From the NCBI GenBank assembly GCA_903912525.1, contig CAIWHK010000060.1, forward strand, positions 1 to 64,000: a stretch of 64,000 bases of DNA, read 5' to 3'. The notes below the pieces were generated by a model that was not told the DNA's origin, ran no database searches, and saw nothing but the letters and a program-made list of their open reading frames with translations. Of this stretch, positions 36,998 through 46,211 are shown one piece after another. This DNA comes from an uncultured bacterium. GTDB lineage: Bacteria > Krumholzibacteriota > Krumholzibacteriia > LZORAL124-64-63. Each line of letters opens with the position of its first letter. Position 1 is the stretch's first letter. A program made the translations under genes and the position numbers.

Positions 36998-38065
36998 ATG
37001 AGGGGTCAGACACGCGGATTCGGGAAGCCTGCGCTGCGCGCGGCGGTGCTGCCCGTGGTGCTGGCCGCGGCCTTCCTGGCCGTGCTCGCGAGTCCGGGCG
37101 CGGTCCAGGCCCAGACCGGTTCGGGCGAGCAGTTGCGCGCCTACATCGAGCGCACCGACGAGCTGCTGGACTGGGCGTCCGGCCTGGTCGCCGACACGAA
37201 CAGCGAACAGGCACGGATGGTCCTCGAGCAGGCGCAGACGATCCAGCGTCGCGCGACGGCGCTGATGGAACGCGGCCGGCTGCTGGAATCGTTCGCCGTC
37301 GCCCGCCGCGCCCGCGACGCCACGTGGCATGCTGTCCGCCTGGCGCGCGAAGCCGCCAGCCTCGAGGAGCGCATCCGGCTGCGCGCCGAACGCTTTGCCG
37401 ACCAGCATTCGCAACTTCTGGACCGCGCGCGCGACGCCGGTGACCAGCGCGCGCTCGAACTGCTGCAGCGGGCAGGGGAGCAGGCGCGCCGGTCGCAGGA
37501 GCGCTTCCAGCAGGGCGATCTCGAACTGGCGTGGAATCTCCTCGAGCACGCCGAGGAACTGTTGCGGCGGGCGGCTCGCGTGCTGGCGCAGGGCGTCTGG
37601 CCGGAACGCCTGCGGCTCGAGATCGAGCGCACGCACAGCCTGGTCGAGGATGCCGGCGAGCGGCTCGGCGCCAACGCCCCGGCCGCGGCCGCCGCGCTGC
37701 TGGCCGAAGCCGAGGATGCCCTGGCCCGCGCCGAGGAAGCCAGCGCGCAGGGCGATCCCGGCCGCGCCCTGCAGATGGCCGGCCTGGCCCGTCGCCTGGC
37801 GCAGCGCGCCATCGCGCAGGTCGAGCCGAACGCCGATGGCGCGGGGGTGACGCGACTTCTGGAGCGCTTCGACGAGCGCGCCGGCGCGGTCGCCGAAGCG
37901 GTCCTCTCGTCGGGCAACGAGCCGGCGCAACAGGCCTTTGCCCGCGCGCGCGCCCAGCGTGACGGCGCAGCCCAGGCGCTGGTCGAGGGCCATGCCGAGA
38001 TCGCGCTGCGCCAGGTGCGCGCGGCCCACGATCTGCTCGATCAAGTCGAACGAATGCTGCGTTGA
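36998..38065 (+). CDS. Secreted alpha-helical repeat protein
   Basis: A 355-residue exported protein; the ATG at 36998 follows GAGGT by 5 nt (an in-frame ATG at 36986 is also possible). A signal peptide ends near A-V-Q-A-Q. The mature protein is almost all charged helix rich in Ala, Arg, Glu and Leu with heptad-like periodicity, such as L-E-R-A-R-D-A-G-D-Q-R-A. This suggests helical bundles or a coiled coil in the periplasm. No domain is recognised. It is the first gene after the sigma-54-like promoter and is followed with almost no gap by a barrel-like protein, so they may be an envelope pair. Confidence 0.75.
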   Translation: MRGQTRGFGKPALRAAVLPVVLAAAFLAVLASPGAVQAQTGSGEQLRAYIERTDELLDWASGLVADTNSEQARMVLEQAQTIQRRATALMERGRLLESFAVARRARDATWHAVRLAREAASLEERIRLRAERFADQHSQLLDRARDAGDQRALELLQRAGEQARRSQERFQQGDLELAWNLLEHAEELLRRAARVLAQGVWPERLRLEIERTHSLVEDAGERLGANAPAAAAALLAEAEDALARAEEASAQGDPGRALQMAGLARRLAQRAIAQVEPNADGAGVTRLLERFDERAGAVAEAVLSSGNEPAQQAFARARAQRDGAAQALVEGHAEIALRQVRAAHDLLDQVERMLR

Positions 38066-38070
38066 GTCTC

Positions 38071-39375
38071 ATGCCCGGACGCCATCTCGTCCTGCTGTTC
38101 CTGGCGACCGGCGGCCTCGCTGTCTGGCCGTCGGGCGCCGCGCGCGCCGGGGCGGGGGCGGGGCAGACGGCCTGGAACTGGGATCTCACGGCCGGCTTCG
38201 ACAGCTTCACCCACTCGTACGCCCTGGCCAACACCGACACCAGCGAGACCGTGACCGAATTCATGACGCAGGCCGGATTCGAGGGCCGGTCCGCGAACAG
38301 CGGCGCCTCGCGCTGGCGCGTGCGGGGCGAAGCGTCGGCGGGCACGGACCTGTGGCGGGAACGTCTGGAAGCCGATTGGCGGCGGGTCGACCACGGGGGA
38401 TCGACGCGCGTCCGCGCCGCCGGTCGCCTGTGGGGGCGTCAGTACCGGGATGATTCCGACTATGCGCGATCCAGCAACCAGGTCGAAGGCCGCGGCGAGT
38501 TGCAGGTCGTTCCATGGGCTGCGCGTCACGCCGAATTGACGGCCGGCGGCTGGGGAACCTTCACCGGGTTCGCGACGCCGTCACCCCTCGAACAGAACCT
38601 CAGGGAATTCGGGGCGGTGGTGGGCGCACGCTCGCGCGGCCTCACCGGTCCGCAGTGGACCGTGTCGCTGCGCCGCGCCGCGCGGTCCTATCCCGATTCC
38701 GCCGCCATCGATCGCAAGACGTGGAGCCTCGACGGCGACGTCAATCACCAGGCTGCGAACGGCGGTTCGGTGCGGCTCTTCCATCGCAGTGAACGTCGCC
38801 TTGCCGCCGAACCCGACGTCCGCCCGGATGCCTGGTCCCACTGGACGGATGTCGCGGCCGCGGTGCCCGCCTTGGCCGGGCAGGCCACCGTTGAAATCCA
38901 GAGCGAGAGTTGGCGCTACGGTCAACCGACGGAGATCTACCTCGACTGTTGGCGCCTGTCGGGCGTCCTGGGCTACCGGCGCGGCGACATCCTGGGGCCT
39001 CAATGGAGCCTGGGGCTTGCCGGCGAACGTTTCGAAGCGGGCGATTCTCCGGAGAGCTATGCGCAGGCCGGCGTGCGCGCGGGCATCGAGTCGCTCGGTG
39101 GCCGGCTCAACGGCTCGCTCAGCGTCGAGTATGGGCGCCGCGACTACGCCGGCAACGCCGCCGGCGAGGCGACTGCCGACGATGTGACCGGCATCGCGAC
39201 CGACATCCCCTACTCCGACTTCAACTACTGGAAGCTCTGGCTGCTCGGCGAATGGCGCCTGGGCCCCGGCGTGTCGTTGCAGGCCATGGCTAGCTGGGAG
39301 CCCGAACGCCACACCGCGTCGGCCGACGACGCCTCCCTGGGCTTCACCAACCTGCGGCTGGTCTGGCGCCCCTGA
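38071..39375 (+). CDS. Exported beta-rich, barrel-like outer membrane protein
   Basis: A 434-residue protein with a signal peptide (hydrophobic L-V-L-L-F-L-A-T-G-G-L-A, then A-A-R-A-G). The mature chain alternates hydrophobic and polar residues in strands ended by aromatic residues and turns, for example W-N-W-D-L-T-A-G-F-D-S-F and L-W-L-L-G-E-W-R-L-G. The last residues (N-L-R-L-V-W-R-P) end close to an aromatic, as in outer-membrane barrels. A TTG at 38062, overlapping the previous stop, is an alternative start. No family is recognised; the barrel assignment is from strand pattern only. It is the second gene of the probable sigma-54-controlled unit. Confidence 0.65.
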   Translation: MPGRHLVLLFLATGGLAVWPSGAARAGAGAGQTAWNWDLTAGFDSFTHSYALANTDTSETVTEFMTQAGFEGRSANSGASRWRVRGEASAGTDLWRERLEADWRRVDHGGSTRVRAAGRLWGRQYRDDSDYARSSNQVEGRGELQVVPWAARHAELTAGGWGTFTGFATPSPLEQNLREFGAVVGARSRGLTGPQWTVSLRRAARSYPDSAAIDRKTWSLDGDVNHQAANGGSVRLFHRSERRLAAEPDVRPDAWSHWTDVAAAVPALAGQATVEIQSESWRYGQPTEIYLDCWRLSGVLGYRRGDILGPQWSLGLAGERFEAGDSPESYAQAGVRAGIESLGGRLNGSLSVEYGRRDYAGNAAGEATADDVTGIATDIPYSDFNYWKLWLLGEWRLGPGVSLQAMASWEPERHTASADDASLGFTNLRLVWRP

Positions 39376-39393
39376 CGGGTACGGCCGAGCGGG

Positions 39394-40044
39394 TCAGCGC
39401 TCGTCCCGCGGACCGAGCGCATCAGCCGCCCTGTTCACGCGTTCCTCGAGATGCCGCAGGCGTTGTTCGATGCGCCCCAACCCTTCGCCATCCGCGAGCC
39501 CGGGCTCGCTGTGTGCCGTGGCCACCGGCCGTCGGCGAACGAACCGCATGTAGCCCAGCCCCAGCGTGATGGCCAAGGCGACCGTCATCACTGCGAATCG
39601 CGCCACCGAGGTGTCGGTGGCGATGATCCAGCCCACGCCGTAGACCATCGTGAAGACGCCGCCCAGCAGCAGGCCGTTGCTGATCACCGGCAACTGGTCG
39701 GCGCGCACCAGGGAGACGGCCATCACCATCGTGGCAAGTGCGACCAGGATGATGCTCGTGCTGCGGCCCCAGGCTTCGCGCCGGGCCTGCGACTCGTCGT
39801 AGAGCTTGTTTCTCTCTTCGGTGATCCGCTGGACCTCGTCGCGGTCCGCAACCGACAGGTCATCCTGCGGGCTCTTGATGCGGATCGCCTGCTCGCGGCG
39901 GTCCAGTTCCTGGATCCGCAGGTCGGGCTGCTTCGCGGGCGGGTGGAACGTGTAGACGCCCACGCCGAGGAAGGCCGTCAGCATCAGGCCGAGGAAGAAC
40001 GAGAAGATCGTCTGCAGCCCGTTGCTGCGTCCGGCGTGGACCAT
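39394..40044 (-). CDS. Integral membrane protein of unknown function
   Basis: The 216-residue product has an N-terminal membrane segment (F-S-F-F-L-G-L-M-L-T-A-F-L-G-V-G-V), a charged helical region (D-R-R-E-Q-A, D-E-V-Q-R-I-T-E-E-R-N-K), then three further membrane segments ending A-L-A-I-T-L-G-L-G-Y. The C-terminus is a charged helix (R-I-E-Q-R-L-R-H-L-E-E-R), possibly a coiled coil. GGGAG lies 7 nt before the ATG. It is the last gene of the operon started by the lipoprotein at 43566, 57 bp after the glycine-zipper gene. No function can be assigned. Confidence 0.7.
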   Translation of the reverse strand: MVHAGRSNGLQTIFSFFLGLMLTAFLGVGVYTFHPPAKQPDLRIQELDRREQAIRIKSPQDDLSVADRDEVQRITEERNKLYDESQARREAWGRSTSIILVALATMVMAVSLVRADQLPVISNGLLLGGVFTMVYGVGWIIATDTSVARFAVMTVALAITLGLGYMRFVRRRPVATAHSEPGLADGEGLGRIEQRLRHLEERVNRAADALGPRDER

Positions 40045-40101
40045 GGGGACACTCCCGGGGTCGCGGCCATCGGGGGATGCCGCACGTTTTGCGTGTGATG
40101 C

Positions 40102-40644
40102 CTACTCTTCGTCGCAGATGATGGCGCCTGCCGGCCGGTACCCGCTGTTCATGTTGCTGCCCACGGCATAGCCGGCCGCGCCGCCGATGAACATGCCGCC
40201 GACGGCGCCATCCAGGCCGGACATGAGGTCCTTGCCATTGTTCGTCGCGCTCATGCCGACCACGGCGCCGATCGCCGAACCCAGGATGGCCCCGGCAACG
40301 CCGGTTCCTTTCCCGCTCCGCTCGCCGTACTCGTAGCGCTGGACGTCGTCGGCGCTGGCCTGCTGACGCGCCGCGCCAAGTTCGTCCCACTGCTCCAGGA
40401 CCACCAGTCGCTTCTCCAGGTCGAACGAAGCCAGCTTGCCGGAGATGCTGCGGCCGTCGAAGAGGCGGATCGTCAGCGCCTCGCCCGGGTTGACCATCAG
40501 GCTGGCCCGGGTCAGGCAGTCTTCCGGCAGGGCTTCCGTGGTCGCGATCTCATCGGCCACCACGGCTGGTCCCGAAGCCGAAAGCACCATGGCACAGAAT
40601 ACCGCAGCAGGCCGTCCGCGCACGCGGCGTGCATTGTTTGTCAC
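40102..40644 (-). CDS. Exported glycine-zipper protein
   Basis: A GTG at 40644, six bases after AAGGGGGA, gives a 180-residue product with a signal peptide (A-V-F-C-A-M-V-L-S-A-S-G). Residues 40-90 are polar, including L-F-D-G-R-S-I-S-G-K. The last 90 residues hold a glycine-zipper membrane-like stretch (G-V-A-G-A-I-L-G-S-A-I-G-A-V-V-G and G-G-M-F-I-G-G-A-A-G-Y-A-V-G). Such zippers occur in outer-membrane and pore-associated proteins. It lies 47 bp downstream of the radical SAM gene. The role is unknown. Confidence 0.72.
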   Translation of the reverse strand: MTNNARRVRGRPAAVFCAMVLSASGPAVVADEIATTEALPEDCLTRASLMVNPGEALTIRLFDGRSISGKLASFDLEKRLVVLEQWDELGAARQQASADDVQRYEYGERSGKGTGVAGAILGSAIGAVVGMSATNNGKDLMSGLDGAVGGMFIGGAAGYAVGSNMNSGYRPAGAIICDEE

Positions 40645-40691
40645 GATCGATCCCCCTTCTTCACACCGTGGACAATGACATCTGGCGCATC

Positions 40692-41891
40692 TCAGTTCGC
40701 CAACGTCTGCGGGAATCCTTGCGCCGGTCGCGATGCCCCGCACCCCGCCCTGCGCATACCGGCCACCATGGCCGCCAGGTCGCCCGTCAGCGCATTGCCG
40801 ACCGACCCCCGGCAGAACGGGCAGGGGTGGACCTCGGCGCGCGAGTCTGCGTAGACCAGTCGGTTGCCCGCCCCGAAGCAACCCAGCGTGCGGCGGTCGT
40901 GATCGGGGCAGCTGAGCCTCGGCAGGTGGGCCCAGGCCGGGTCGGTATTGACCTCGTCGTGGATGGCGCGCAGCAGGCTCAACTGCAGCGGGTCCAGCCC
41001 CACGGGCCGGCCGGCGTAGCGACCGACCGCGTGGGGCTCCAGGATGCGCACGTAGGCGCCGCCCCAGGAACGCACCAGTTCCAGGTATCGCCACACGTTT
41101 TCGCGGCTGACGAAGTCCCGGACCGCGCAAAGGGCGAATCCCACCAGCAAACCGGCCTGCCCGGCATTGAACGCGGCGTCCCTGGCCCAGGCAAAGGCGC
41201 CGACGCGACCGCGGAAGCGGTCATGCCGCCCTTCATCCCAGTGGTCCAACGCGATCTGCACCGAACGCAGCCCGGCGCGGCGCAGTTGACGCGCCTTTGC
41301 CGCGGTCAGGCCGACCCCCGATGTGAGCAGCGTGAACTCGATGCCCGGGCCGGCGCCGGCAATCAGGCGGCAGACGTCGTCGCATCGCATCAGCGGTTCG
41401 CCGCCGCTGAGGAACACCTGCACCACGCCGAGGTCGCGGAACTTCGCCAGCACCTGCTCGAGCTCCGCAATGGCCAGGTGTTCGCGGGCGCCGAGGTTGT
41501 CCCCCTCCAGGCAGTGCTCGCAAGCCAGGGGGCAGCGGCTGCTGACGGCCAGGACCACGCCGCCGAGGCGGACCTCGTCGGGCCGGAACGGCTGCACACG
41601 GTCGAGGATGGTCTCGACGAAGCGGACGAACGGTCGCGACGGCCACTGGGGAACGGTCGGCGTCCAGGACAGTCGCCACCCGCAGCGGTAGTATTTCTGG
41701 CCGTGTTCTCCGCCCCGCATGGTCCCGTTGAGCTGCTTGATGTGCTGCAGCGATCGCCGGGCCATCCGCGGCGACCGGTATGCCCGCAGCGCGATGATGA
41801 CGACGCTGGCATGGACGAGCCACGTAATGATCCGGGCCCGCGTGCCCGTGATGGGCCCGCGGACCACGGCGGACCGTCCCGGTCCAGTCAT
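40692..41891 (-). CDS. Radical SAM enzyme with SPASM-like C-terminal cysteine motif
   Basis: A 399-residue protein. Residues 15-40 look like one membrane helix or hydrophobic anchor, unusual for the family. The [4Fe-4S] motif is C120-P-L-A-C124-E-H-C127, the CxxxCxxC of radical SAM enzymes. After the barrel, G-G-E-P-L lies near residue 170, another family mark. The C-terminal C-F-G-A-G-N-R followed by H-P-C-P-F-C-R-G-S-V-G-N resembles a SPASM or twitch domain binding further clusters. GGAG precedes the ATG by about 9 nt, and its start lies 1 bp after the upstream lipoprotein stop. SPASM members often modify peptides or proteins. The substrate here is unknown. Confidence 0.85.
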   Translation of the reverse strand: MTGPGRSAVVRGPITGTRARIITWLVHASVVIIALRAYRSPRMARRSLQHIKQLNGTMRGGEHGQKYYRCGWRLSWTPTVPQWPSRPFVRFVETILDRVQPFRPDEVRLGGVVLAVSSRCPLACEHCLEGDNLGAREHLAIAELEQVLAKFRDLGVVQVFLSGGEPLMRCDDVCRLIAGAGPGIEFTLLTSGVGLTAAKARQLRRAGLRSVQIALDHWDEGRHDRFRGRVGAFAWARDAAFNAGQAGLLVGFALCAVRDFVSRENVWRYLELVRSWGGAYVRILEPHAVGRYAGRPVGLDPLQLSLLRAIHDEVNTDPAWAHLPRLSCPDHDRRTLGCFGAGNRLVYADSRAEVHPCPFCRGSVGNALTGDLAAMVAGMRRAGCGASRPAQGFPQTLAN

Positions 41892-41892
41892 G

Positions 41893-43566
41893 TCAACGGC
41901 TCCCGGAGCCGCTGAGTTCGTGGAACAGCTCGCGCGAGAACCCGGTCATGCGTCCCGGCTGGCGGAACGAGGCGACGAACGCCGCCTCCGGTTGCCCCAT
42001 GGGATCGCGCAGGATGTCGTAGTGGCCCTTGGAGTGGAGGATCACCGAGCGCGCCTGCCCCTTGGCCAGGCGCGGGAGGTGGTACGTGAGCGCAGCGGCA
42101 TCGCCAACATTCGGCTGGTGCAGGTAGAGCGCATCGTCGGCCAGGAGATCAGCGGTGACGTCACGTCCATCGCCGGTCACGGCGCGCGCCAGCCCGACCT
42201 TCGTCATTGCCGGCGGGGGCGCCGCGGTGAAGTCCGCCGTGACGCGGTCGATTTCCCAGAACCGGTAGCCGCACTCGAGCTTCACGGTGACCTGATCCCC
42301 CTCGACGCCGGCCAGATCGACGGCGAGCACGGCGTCGCGCTCGGCGATCGGCCCCGGCAGGTCGAACTGGTCCACGCGGCGCCACCCATCGGGCGTCTGC
42401 ACCGAGACCGCCAGCGGCAGGCCCTGATCCCGGCACCACTGCTGCATCGCCGCGGCCGAACCGTTCTTCTGCGCCTGCTGCCAGGGCTTGAACTGGTCGC
42501 CCATGCGCTCGAAGAGGACACTCATCACGTGGTCCAGCCAGGTGCTGTTGCGCGCGTTGACGACCAGCTTCAGCTGCTGCGCGCCGGCGGGGCGGTCGAA
42601 GGTCAGGATCATGCCGTCCATGTCGATGTTCGCGCGGGCTTGGGGGTCCAGGTCCGGCGCGTGGCCGCCGTCGATGAACGGGACGCCGTCGTCGGCCGCC
42701 ACGAGGTCGAGGATGTCGCTCCCTGACAGGGACCGCGCCGTCACCGGGGCTTTCGTGTCCGCCAGGCGGTGGGGTGTCCCGTGCCGGTCGACCAGCACGC
42801 GCTCGCCCTTGGCGTGATCGAGGACCAGCAACTCGGCCAGGTTGGTGTGCTGGACCTCGAGCACCTCATTGGTGATCCGAAGCTGGCAGTCCCCGTCACC
42901 AGCGACCGGCAGCGCCAGGTAGTCGTCGCGCTCCATCGGCGGGTGGATGGCGCCGCTGTAGATCTCGCCGACCAGGACCTCCTCGTCGCCGTTCTGGACA
43001 TAGATGAACGGGCACGAGTCCTTCGTGGCCAGGATGATGACGAAGGCGACGCCGGCGGCCAGCACGGCGGCGCCGAAGGTCTTGACGATGGCGAGGCCCG
43101 TGTCGTTTTCGACCACCTGGACCATGCTGATGTGCGCGAACGGGATGGCGGCATTCCGTCCCGGCGCCGGTTCGCCGTCGGGCACGAGCTCGAACGAGCG
43201 GTCCACGAATACCTGCAGGATGCCGGCGCCGACCTTGCGCGCCGCCTCCGCGTCATGGAATTCCTCCGGAGCGCGGGACGCGGGGCTGGACGCGGGCGTG
43301 AACTCGAACGTCGCGACCTTCTCGAATCGCGGCTCCTGGAGGACTCCCGACAGGACCTCGTCCTTCACCGATGCCTGGCAGAGGGCGAACGTCTGGTCCC
43401 TCCAGAACAGCCTGATGTCGTGTCCCCCCGGATCGAGTGAGGAGTCCACCGGCCGTTGCACAAGACGATGGGCCGAACACGAATTCAGCAGTGACATCAT
43501 CATCGTCAGGAGCAGAAACGCGGCGCCCCTTCGGAGCGTCGGGATGAGCATCGGCTTGTGAGTCAT
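41893..43566 (-). CDS. Large lipoprotein of unknown function
   Basis: A 557-residue protein whose ATG at 43566 follows GGAGG by 5 nt. The signal region M-T-H-K-P through L-L-N-S-C ends in a lipobox, making Cys about 31 the lipidated residue. A membrane-like segment lies near residues 170-190 (G-A-A-V-L-A-A-G-V-A-F-V-I-I-L). The rest is mixed alpha/beta with no recognised domain. The first gene of the operon with radical SAM, glycine-zipper and membrane proteins, it is the obvious candidate partner of the enzyme, but no modification motif is evident. Confidence 0.75.
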   Translation of the reverse strand: MTHKPMLIPTLRRGAAFLLLTMMMSLLNSCSAHRLVQRPVDSSLDPGGHDIRLFWRDQTFALCQASVKDEVLSGVLQEPRFEKVATFEFTPASSPASRAPEEFHDAEAARKVGAGILQVFVDRSFELVPDGEPAPGRNAAIPFAHISMVQVVENDTGLAIVKTFGAAVLAAGVAFVIILATKDSCPFIYVQNGDEEVLVGEIYSGAIHPPMERDDYLALPVAGDGDCQLRITNEVLEVQHTNLAELLVLDHAKGERVLVDRHGTPHRLADTKAPVTARSLSGSDILDLVAADDGVPFIDGGHAPDLDPQARANIDMDGMILTFDRPAGAQQLKLVVNARNSTWLDHVMSVLFERMGDQFKPWQQAQKNGSAAAMQQWCRDQGLPLAVSVQTPDGWRRVDQFDLPGPIAERDAVLAVDLAGVEGDQVTVKLECGYRFWEIDRVTADFTAAPPPAMTKVGLARAVTGDGRDVTADLLADDALYLHQPNVGDAAALTYHLPRLAKGQARSVILHSKGHYDILRDPMGQPEAAFVASFRQPGRMTGFSRELFHELSGSGSR

Positions 43567-43674
43567 GGAGACCTCCCCGGAATCGGCGACCGCCAAGGGG
43601 GCGAGGAGGGGAGGATATCACCGGATGAGCCCGGAGGGAACTGCTTCAGTGCGCCCCGGGAAAGGGAAACAAGA

Positions 43675-43704
43675 CGGGCCGCCTCTCCGAAGAGAAGCGG
43701 CCCG
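43675..43704 (-). terminator. Terminator of the tagged protein gene
   Basis: CGGGCCGC and GCGGCCCG pair across an inner stem (TCTC/GAGA) and a short loop. On the minus strand the tail reads GTCTTGTTTCCC. It follows the stop of the gene at 43724 by about 20 bp. Confidence 0.7.
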
Positions 43705-43723
43705 CCCGGTGGTCATGCCGCGA

Positions 43724-44338
43724 CTAGCGGAACAGGCCCTTGATGCCGCCCCACGTCGACGCCTCGTTCGGAACCAGGGGCTCCTGCTCGACGCGCACGT
43801 TGTCGACGTACATCGTCGACAGGCTGCCGACGTTCGCGCCCGTGTTGGCCATGAACTGGATCGTCACGAAGTCGGTGCCGGCCGGGGCCATGAACGACCC
43901 GGCGTACGTGGCCCAGCCCGACGGGCTGTAGTTGCCCAGCAGCCCGGAGGTGGCGACGATGCCGCCGCCCGTGTGCTCGGCGAAGACCTGGACGAAGAAG
44001 ACGCCGCCCAGCGCCGCCTGGCCCAGCTTGAGGTCGAACGACCAGTAGACCAGACCGGGCGCCGCCGTGCCGGTCGCCGTCGACTGCTTCAGCGTCAGCC
44101 CCAGGGCCTCGGCGTGGTTGTCCATGAACGCGCAGCGCGTTCCGCCCGCCGACGGGCCGTTGTCGGTCGCCACGACGGTGACGGCGGAGTTGCTGCCCAG
44201 GCCGAAGACCTGCCAGCCGGTCAGGTTGCCGGTCTCGAAGTCGTTGTTCGTCAAGACGTTGGTGGCGAAACCGGCCGTGGCGGACAGGGCTAGCAGGGCG
44301 GTCACACAGGCACTCGTGAACAGCGTTCTCATTTTCAT
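43724..44338 (-). CDS. Secreted CBM-like protein with C-terminal TWGGIKGLFR tag
   Basis: A 204-residue exported protein; the ATG at 44338 follows AAAGGAG. After the signal peptide, N-N-D-F-E-T-G-N-L-T-G-W begins a jelly-roll carbohydrate-binding-like domain (DUF642 or CBM4/9 type, residues about 28-185). It ends with the strand pattern M-Y-V-D-N-V-R-V-E. The final ten residues are T-W-G-G-I-K-G-L-F-R, nearly the same as at the end of the protein at 14915. A terminator follows directly. The domain type is fairly clear; ligand and location are not. Confidence 0.82.
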   Translation of the reverse strand: MKMRTLFTSACVTALLALSATAGFATNVLTNNDFETGNLTGWQVFGLGSNSAVTVVATDNGPSAGGTRCAFMDNHAEALGLTLKQSTATGTAAPGLVYWSFDLKLGQAALGGVFFVQVFAEHTGGGIVATSGLLGNYSPSGWATYAGSFMAPAGTDFVTIQFMANTGANVGSLSTMYVDNVRVEQEPLVPNEASTWGGIKGLFR

Positions 44339-44882
44339 GATGGATCTCCTTTGGGCGCGATGACAAGAACAGGGCGGGCCGGAACGCCGCGAGAATGCGT
44401 ACGAGCGGCGGGCCCCTTCAGAAGCAGCCCGAGCGGGGGCGACCACCAGCGGGCTGTAGGCATCATAACAACTTTGTTCGGAATCCGTGCAATGTTTTTT
44501 TGTCTGAAGGGAAGATTGGCGCCCCGGGGCGCCGGCGCCGGCGCCGACGTCCGGCCCGGGACGCGGGACGGACCCCAGACTGACGGTCTGCCCATCAATG
44601 TGATGTCACTCGCCGCCCCTTGTGCCTGCCGATGCGGGCGCCACATCGTCACCGGGTTGCGACCACGCCGCCCGCCATCACGCCGCGGCGCCTCTCATTC
44701 GCCGAATGCCGGCCGGCCTCGCGTCGGTCGGGTCGGTGCGGGAAACCGGCACACCGGTGGCCCACCGCTTGCGATTCCCCAGGTGTTCAACGACGCGGGC
44801 CGACGTCGCGTTCGGGTCGCCGGAGAGCCGGCGCCGGAGCGCCCTCGCCTGCCCGCCGGACTCCGAATCGAAGGAGACCAGC
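44339..44882. other. 544-bp divergent intergenic region
   Basis: It separates the tagged protein gene (minus) from the lipoprotein gene at 44883 (plus). An AT-rich patch at 44460-44515 contains a minus-strand TATGAT at 44462-44467, with TTGCAC 19 nt upstream (44487-44492) as a poor-fit -35. A run of GGCGCC/GCCGGC palindromes lies at 44519-44550. I see no convincing promoter for the plus-strand gene and no gene in the region. Confidence 0.5.
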
Positions 44883-45305
44883 ATGAGGATCAATGGCCTG
44901 GCGATCGCGCTGCTTCTGGCGACCGGTTTGACGACGGCATCGTGCGCCGGATCGAAGGAACTGCGGATGGCGAGCAGCGGGGACATCCCGGCGGCCGAGT
45001 CGACGGTGAAGATCACCACGACCAGCAACGGCAACACCGGTTTCACACTGGCGGTCAAGCACCTGGCGGCGTCGCAGCGCGTCGATGCCAATACGTCCGT
45101 CTACGTCGTGTGGACGCGCGGGAGCGATTCCGCGGCCACCACGCAGAACATGGGCGCGCTCGTGGTGGACGACAACCTGAACGGCAGCTTCGACGGCGTG
45201 ACGCCGTTGAAGTCCTTCGATCTTTTCATCACCGCCGAGCCCACCCAGGCGGCCGCGGCGCCGACCGGCACGACACTCCTCTACACGACCGTCGCCACGA
45301 AGTAG
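44883..45305 (+). CDS. Small lipoprotein
   Basis: A 140-residue protein with a lipoprotein signal (L-A-I-A-L-L-L-A-T-G-L-T-T-A-S-C, lipidation at about Cys21). The mature domain is beta-rich (F-T-L-A-V-K-H-L, V-Y-V-V-W-T-R-G) and may form a small sandwich. No family is recognised. GGAG precedes the ATG at 44883. It is followed 70 bp later by the PRC-barrel gene. Confidence 0.78.
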   Translation: MRINGLAIALLLATGLTTASCAGSKELRMASSGDIPAAESTVKITTTSNGNTGFTLAVKHLAASQRVDANTSVYVVWTRGSDSAATTQNMGALVVDDNLNGSFDGVTPLKSFDLFITAEPTQAAAAPTGTTLLYTTVATK

Positions 45306-45375
45306 CCAGCGACCGGGCGCGTCGCCACCAGAGGGCGAAGGCCATGGCGGTCGCCGCCAACGGAAAGGCAAGACC

Positions 45376-46194
45376 ATGTTGCGAAGCCTCAAGGACCTCG
45401 AGAACTACACGTTGTTCGCCACGGACGGCGAAGTCGGCACGGTGGTCAATTTCCTGATGGACGACGAGTCCTGGACGATCCGGTACCTGGTCGCGGAAGC
45501 GAACGGGTTCTCGGGCGCGCGTGATGTCCTGATGACGCCGATCTCGTTTCGCGCAGTCGACTGGGCGACCCGTTGCTTCCACCTGGCGCTGACCAGGGAG
45601 AGGGTGCGCCTCTCGCCGGGTATCGATACCGACCTGCCCGTCTCCCGGCAGCACGAGCTCGAATACTACCGGTACTACGGATACCCGTCGTACTGGGGCG
45701 GTTCGGGCGTCTGGGGCATGGGAACCTACCCGGCGCTGCTCGCGACCGGCCGCTGGAGCGAGGAGCCGTCGCTGCTCGATGTCGAGCCCAACGGCTTGTC
45801 CGGCGACGGGCACCTGCGCAGCGCCCGCGAAGTGCGCGGCTACCACGTCGAGGGACTCGATGATGCGATCGGGCACATCGACGACTTCATCGTCGACGAC
45901 GAGACCTGGGAAGTGCGCTACCTGGTGGTCGATACCAGCAACTGGTGGTTCGGCAAGAAGGTGCTGGTGGAGCCGCGCTGGGCCATCCGCATCAGCTGGG
46001 CGGACGGGAAGATCTATTTCGACCTGTCCCGGCAGGCCATCAAGGACAGCCCCGCGTGGAACGCGGCCGAAGCCGTCAACCGCGAGTACGAGGTGCAGCT
46101 GTACGACTACTACGGTCGTCCGGTGTACTGGAACAGCGGCGATCGTTCGGCGGCCGCGGAGCCGCCGATGCGGTCTGATCGCGGTCGCGGCTGA
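45376..46194 (+). CDS. Double PRC-barrel domain protein
   Basis: A 272-residue cytoplasmic protein with two PRC-barrel domains: residues about 1-85 ([14 protein letters not shown], then T-I-R-Y-L-V) and about 150-235 ([14 protein letters not shown], then V-R-Y-L-V-V-D-T). A linker contains [10 protein letters not shown]-barrels occur in RNA-processing (RimM) and photosynthetic reaction-centre proteins and as stand-alone stress or electron-transfer-associated proteins; the function here is unknown. GGAAAGG precedes the ATG. It starts the cluster with the Hsp20-like and DnaJ genes. Confidence 0.85.
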   Translation: MLRSLKDLENYTLFATDGEVGTVVNFLMDDESWTIRYLVAEANGFSGARDVLMTPISFRAVDWATRCFHLALTRERVRLSPGIDTDLPVSRQHELEYYRYYGYPSYWGGSGVWGMGTYPALLATGRWSEEPSLLDVEPNGLSGDGHLRSAREVRGYHVEGLDDAIGHIDDFIVDDETWEVRYLVVDTSNWWFGKKVLVEPRWAIRISWADGKIYFDLSRQAIKDSPAWNAAEAVNREYEVQLYDYYGRPVYWNSGDRSAAAEPPMRSDRGRG

Positions 46195-46211
46195 GCAGAG
46201 GGGGAGCCACC

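Noticed and set aside
44519-44550. GC-rich GGCGCC/GCCGGC palindromes as a repeat element
   Set aside because: Short, low-complexity and not repeated elsewhere in a matching form; expected at this GC content.
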